A stretch of DNA of 8,601 nucleotides, taken from contig JAPLDN010000429.1 of NCBI GenBank assembly GCA_026391755.1, forward strand, positions 1 through 8,601. The letters are read 5' to 3'. Source of the stretch: Bacteroidota bacterium. Lineage in GTDB: Bacteria > Bacteroidota > Bacteroidia > Bacteroidales > FEN-979. Of the stretch, positions 7,936-8,601 are shown piece after piece (the stretch's first letter is position 1; each line of letters begins with the position of its first letter). Below the pieces are notes generated by a model. The model was not told the DNA's origin. It did no database searches and saw only the letters and a program-made list of their open reading frames with translations. The translations under genes were made by a program, and so were the position numbers.

Positions 7936-7964
7936 CAAAAGTACAGAAAACGCGCGAAATGAAA
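7936..7964 (-). promoter_or_regulatory. Predicted meaB promoter (Bacteroidota type)
   Basis: Read on the minus strand, the -7 box is TACTTTTG (7936-7943), a full match to TAnnTTTG. A TTTC (7961-7964), one base off the -33 TTTG, sits 17 bases upstream. Transcription should start near 7929, giving a leader of about 70 nt. Confidence 0.55.
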
Positions 7965-7972
7965 TATTTCGC
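7954..7972. promoter_or_regulatory. Inverted repeat between divergent promoters (possible operator)
   Basis: GCGAAAT (7954-7960) and ATTTCGC (7966-7972) form a perfect 7-base inverted repeat with a 5-base spacer, and contain the palindrome GAAATATTTC (7961-7970). It overlaps the predicted -33 box of meaB and ends about 10 bases before the tRNA promoter. That position suits a repressor site, but no regulator is known; chance is possible in such A+T-rich sequence. Confidence 0.3.
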
Positions 7973-7980
7973 CCAATCCT

Positions 7981-8011
7981 TTTATCATTCCATGGAAAAT
8001 TTCTATCTTTG
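7981..8011 (+). promoter_or_regulatory. Predicted tRNA-Lys promoter (Bacteroidota type)
   Basis: TATCTTTG (8004-8011) matches TAnnTTTG exactly, with a weaker TTTA (7981-7984) 19 bases upstream as a -33 element. Initiation would fall only a few bases before the mature tRNA end at 8023, implying a very short 5' leader for RNase P to remove. Confidence 0.65.
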
Positions 8012-8022
8012 CACCCCCAAAC

Positions 8023-8095
8023 CTCTCCGTAGCTCAGTTGGTAGAGCAATTGACTCTTAATCAATGGGTCCCAGGTTCGAATCCTGGCGGGGAGA
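8023..8095 (+). tRNA. tRNA-Lys (anticodon CUU)
   Basis: Complete 73-base cloverleaf. The acceptor stem CTCTCCG (8023-8029) pairs with CGGGGAG (8088-8094), with one T-G pair; the discriminator is A8095. The D stem is GCTC/GAGC (8032-8035 / 8044-8047). The anticodon stem ATTGA/TCAAT encloses the loop CTCTTAA with anticodon CTT at 8056-8058, which reads AAG. The variable loop is GGGTC. The T arm is CCAGG-TTCGAAT-CCTGG (8071-8087). The 3' CCA is not encoded (CAA follows), so it must be added by nucleotidyltransferase. The first pair is C1-G72 instead of the more common G1-C72. Confidence 0.97.
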
Positions 8096-8105
8096 CAAGG
8101 AAATC

Positions 8106-8139
8106 AACGACTTACAGATACATTTGTGAGTCGTTTTTT
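8106..8139 (+). terminator. Intrinsic terminator of the tRNA-Lys gene
   Basis: AACGACTTACA (8106-8116) pairs with TGTGAGTCGTT (8125-8135) to give an 11-base stem with one T-G pair and an 8-base loop, ending in a run of six T (8134-8139). It starts 11 bases after the tRNA and fits a single-gene transcription unit. Confidence 0.85.
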
Positions 8140-8244
8140 CTTTCCGGCCAGGTTTCGGCCAGCTTCTGAAGAAAAATCGCACAATTTCAAGCCTTGAACC
8201 TTACCTGAAAAAAGGTTAGGTAACCAGAGTTGAGAAAATGGTTG

Positions 8245-8341
8245 TGTTGACCACCGACCGCAGATTTTGATTGACCACCTTAATCACTTAGACATAAAAA
8301 GAGGGATTGGGTATGGTTGCCATAGTAAGGGTTGGTCAATA
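8245..8341. mobile_element. Possible degraded IS21-type insertion-sequence ends
   Basis: TTGACCACC occurs twice as a direct repeat (8247-8255 and 8271-8279), and an inverted copy, GGTTGGTCAAT (8330-8340), lies about 50 bases further. The outer ends, TGTTGACCACC and the complement TATTGACCAACC, would make imperfect terminal inverted repeats of an element of about 97 bases. Repeated TGACCACC motifs near the ends are, from memory, a habit of IS21-family elements in Bacteroidota. No transposase remains and no target duplication is seen. It may be a relic, a small nonautonomous element or coincidence. Confidence 0.3.
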
Positions 8342-8383
8342 TTAGTTTTCACTTCAGGATACTGCACCCTTTTAAAATCGCAG

Positions 8384-8410
8384 TTTGTTCGAAATAGTTT
8401 AATACTTTTA
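8384..8410 (+). promoter_or_regulatory. Weak candidate promoter for the 3' partial gene
   Basis: TTTG (8384-8387) is followed after 15 bases by TACTTTTA (8403-8410), one base off TAnnTTTG. The spacing is short for the Bacteroidota consensus, so this is tentative. It would give a leader of about 40 nt to the ATG at 8455. Confidence 0.25.
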
Positions 8411-8454
8411 CCCAAAGATTCTTCTGCATTACCCAAGTTCTAATCCCTGATAAT

Positions 8455-8601
8455 ATGAAAAATAAAAGTAAACATTGGATTTATGGCATTATTTCTTTTA
8501 GTTTCTTATTTGTTGCCTCGGCAGTTATTTTTAAGATTTCTGATATTGAAATTTTGCCATCCCAATTTTATGGAGCACTAATTTGTGTTGTTATTACTGC
8601 C
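8455..8601 (+). CDS. Small membrane protein of unknown function, 3' partial
   Basis: The frame is open for 49 codons from the ATG at 8455 to the window edge. The N-terminus is basic (MKNKSKHW), followed by a hydrophobic helix (about 9-27), a short polar stretch with SDIEILPSQF (29-38) and the start of a second hydrophobic helix (FYGALICVVITA). The pattern suggests an inner-membrane protein with two N-terminal helices joined by a short loop. I recall similar hairpin N-termini on uncharacterised Bacteroidota proteins with long soluble tails, but cannot confirm the family. There is no clear ribosome site. G+C is about 29 percent (41 of 141 bases counted from 8461), much lower than the signalling genes, which fits recent transfer. 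The track ends before any function can be told. Confidence 0.6.
   Translation, partial: MKNKSKHWIYGIISFSFLFVASAVIFKISDIEILPSQFYGALICVVITA

Larger units (their letters stand above)
8140..8454. other. A+T-rich intergenic region with short repeats, no gene recognised
   Basis: No coding sequence I can support. It holds an 11-base tandem pair around CGGCCAG (8143-8153 and 8154-8164). It also holds an inverted repeat, ACCTTACCT (8198-8206) with AGGTTAGGT (8213-8221), 9 bases with one mismatch and a loop of GAAAAA but no T-run. The possible insertion-sequence relic and a weak promoter are listed separately. The tandem pair includes CCAGGTTTCG, which resembles the T arm of the adjacent tRNA (CCAGGTTCGA), but too little matches to call an attachment site. 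Confidence 0.5.

Noticed and set aside
8143..8164. Tandem CGGCCAG copies considered as a tRNA-derived attachment site
   Set aside because: Only about ten bases resemble the tRNA T arm, and the rest does not match the tRNA 3' end.
8198..8221. Inverted repeat considered as a terminator
   Set aside because: No T-run follows on either strand in the right place, and the stem has an internal mismatch.

Overview
The window looks like a chromosomal segment of a member of the Bacteroidota. Three things suggest this: promoters that fit the -33 / -7 TAnnTTTG pattern of that phylum (two clear examples upstream of meaB and the tRNA), weak or absent Shine-Dalgarno sequences at most starts, and large hybrid histidine kinases of a style common there. 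Genus or species cannot be told from the sequence alone.

Region 1 (1-6545, + strand) is a compact four-gene signalling operon. A membrane hybrid kinase, cut by the left window edge, has a Cache-like sensor end, one visible transmembrane segment, three consecutive HAMP-like units, GAF, an E/Q-rich coiled coil, HisKA, HATPase and three receivers. It is followed 3 nt later by a CheR methyltransferase, then by a CheB methylesterase domain without a receiver (ATGA overlap), and 25 nt later by a soluble REC-HisKA-HATPase-REC hybrid kinase. No CheA, CheW, CheY, chemoreceptor, HPt protein or DNA-binding output gene is visible. The arrangement suggests that carboxyl methylation adjusts a hybrid-kinase phosphorelay instead of a flagellar chemotaxis array. 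The E/Q-rich coiled coil of the first kinase is a candidate methyl acceptor (inference).

Region 2 (6546-6774) is a repeat-bearing noncoding stretch between two convergent genes. It holds two sets of three spaced short repeats, with periods of 32 and 37 bases.

Region 3 (6775-7857, - strand) is meaB, the GTPase chaperone of methylmalonyl-CoA mutase, with no mutase gene beside it. Its promoter is divergent from that of the following tRNA, and overlapping palindromes lie in its leader.

Region 4 (8004-8139) is a tRNA-Lys(CUU) gene with its own promoter and a strong intrinsic terminator.

Region 5 (8140-8601) is A+T-rich and looks accessory. It holds a short tandem repeat, an inverted repeat, a possible degraded IS21-type end (TTGACCACC repeats with an inverted copy), and the start of a small membrane protein that runs off the right edge. 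The shift in composition right after a tRNA gene suggests the border of an acquired segment.
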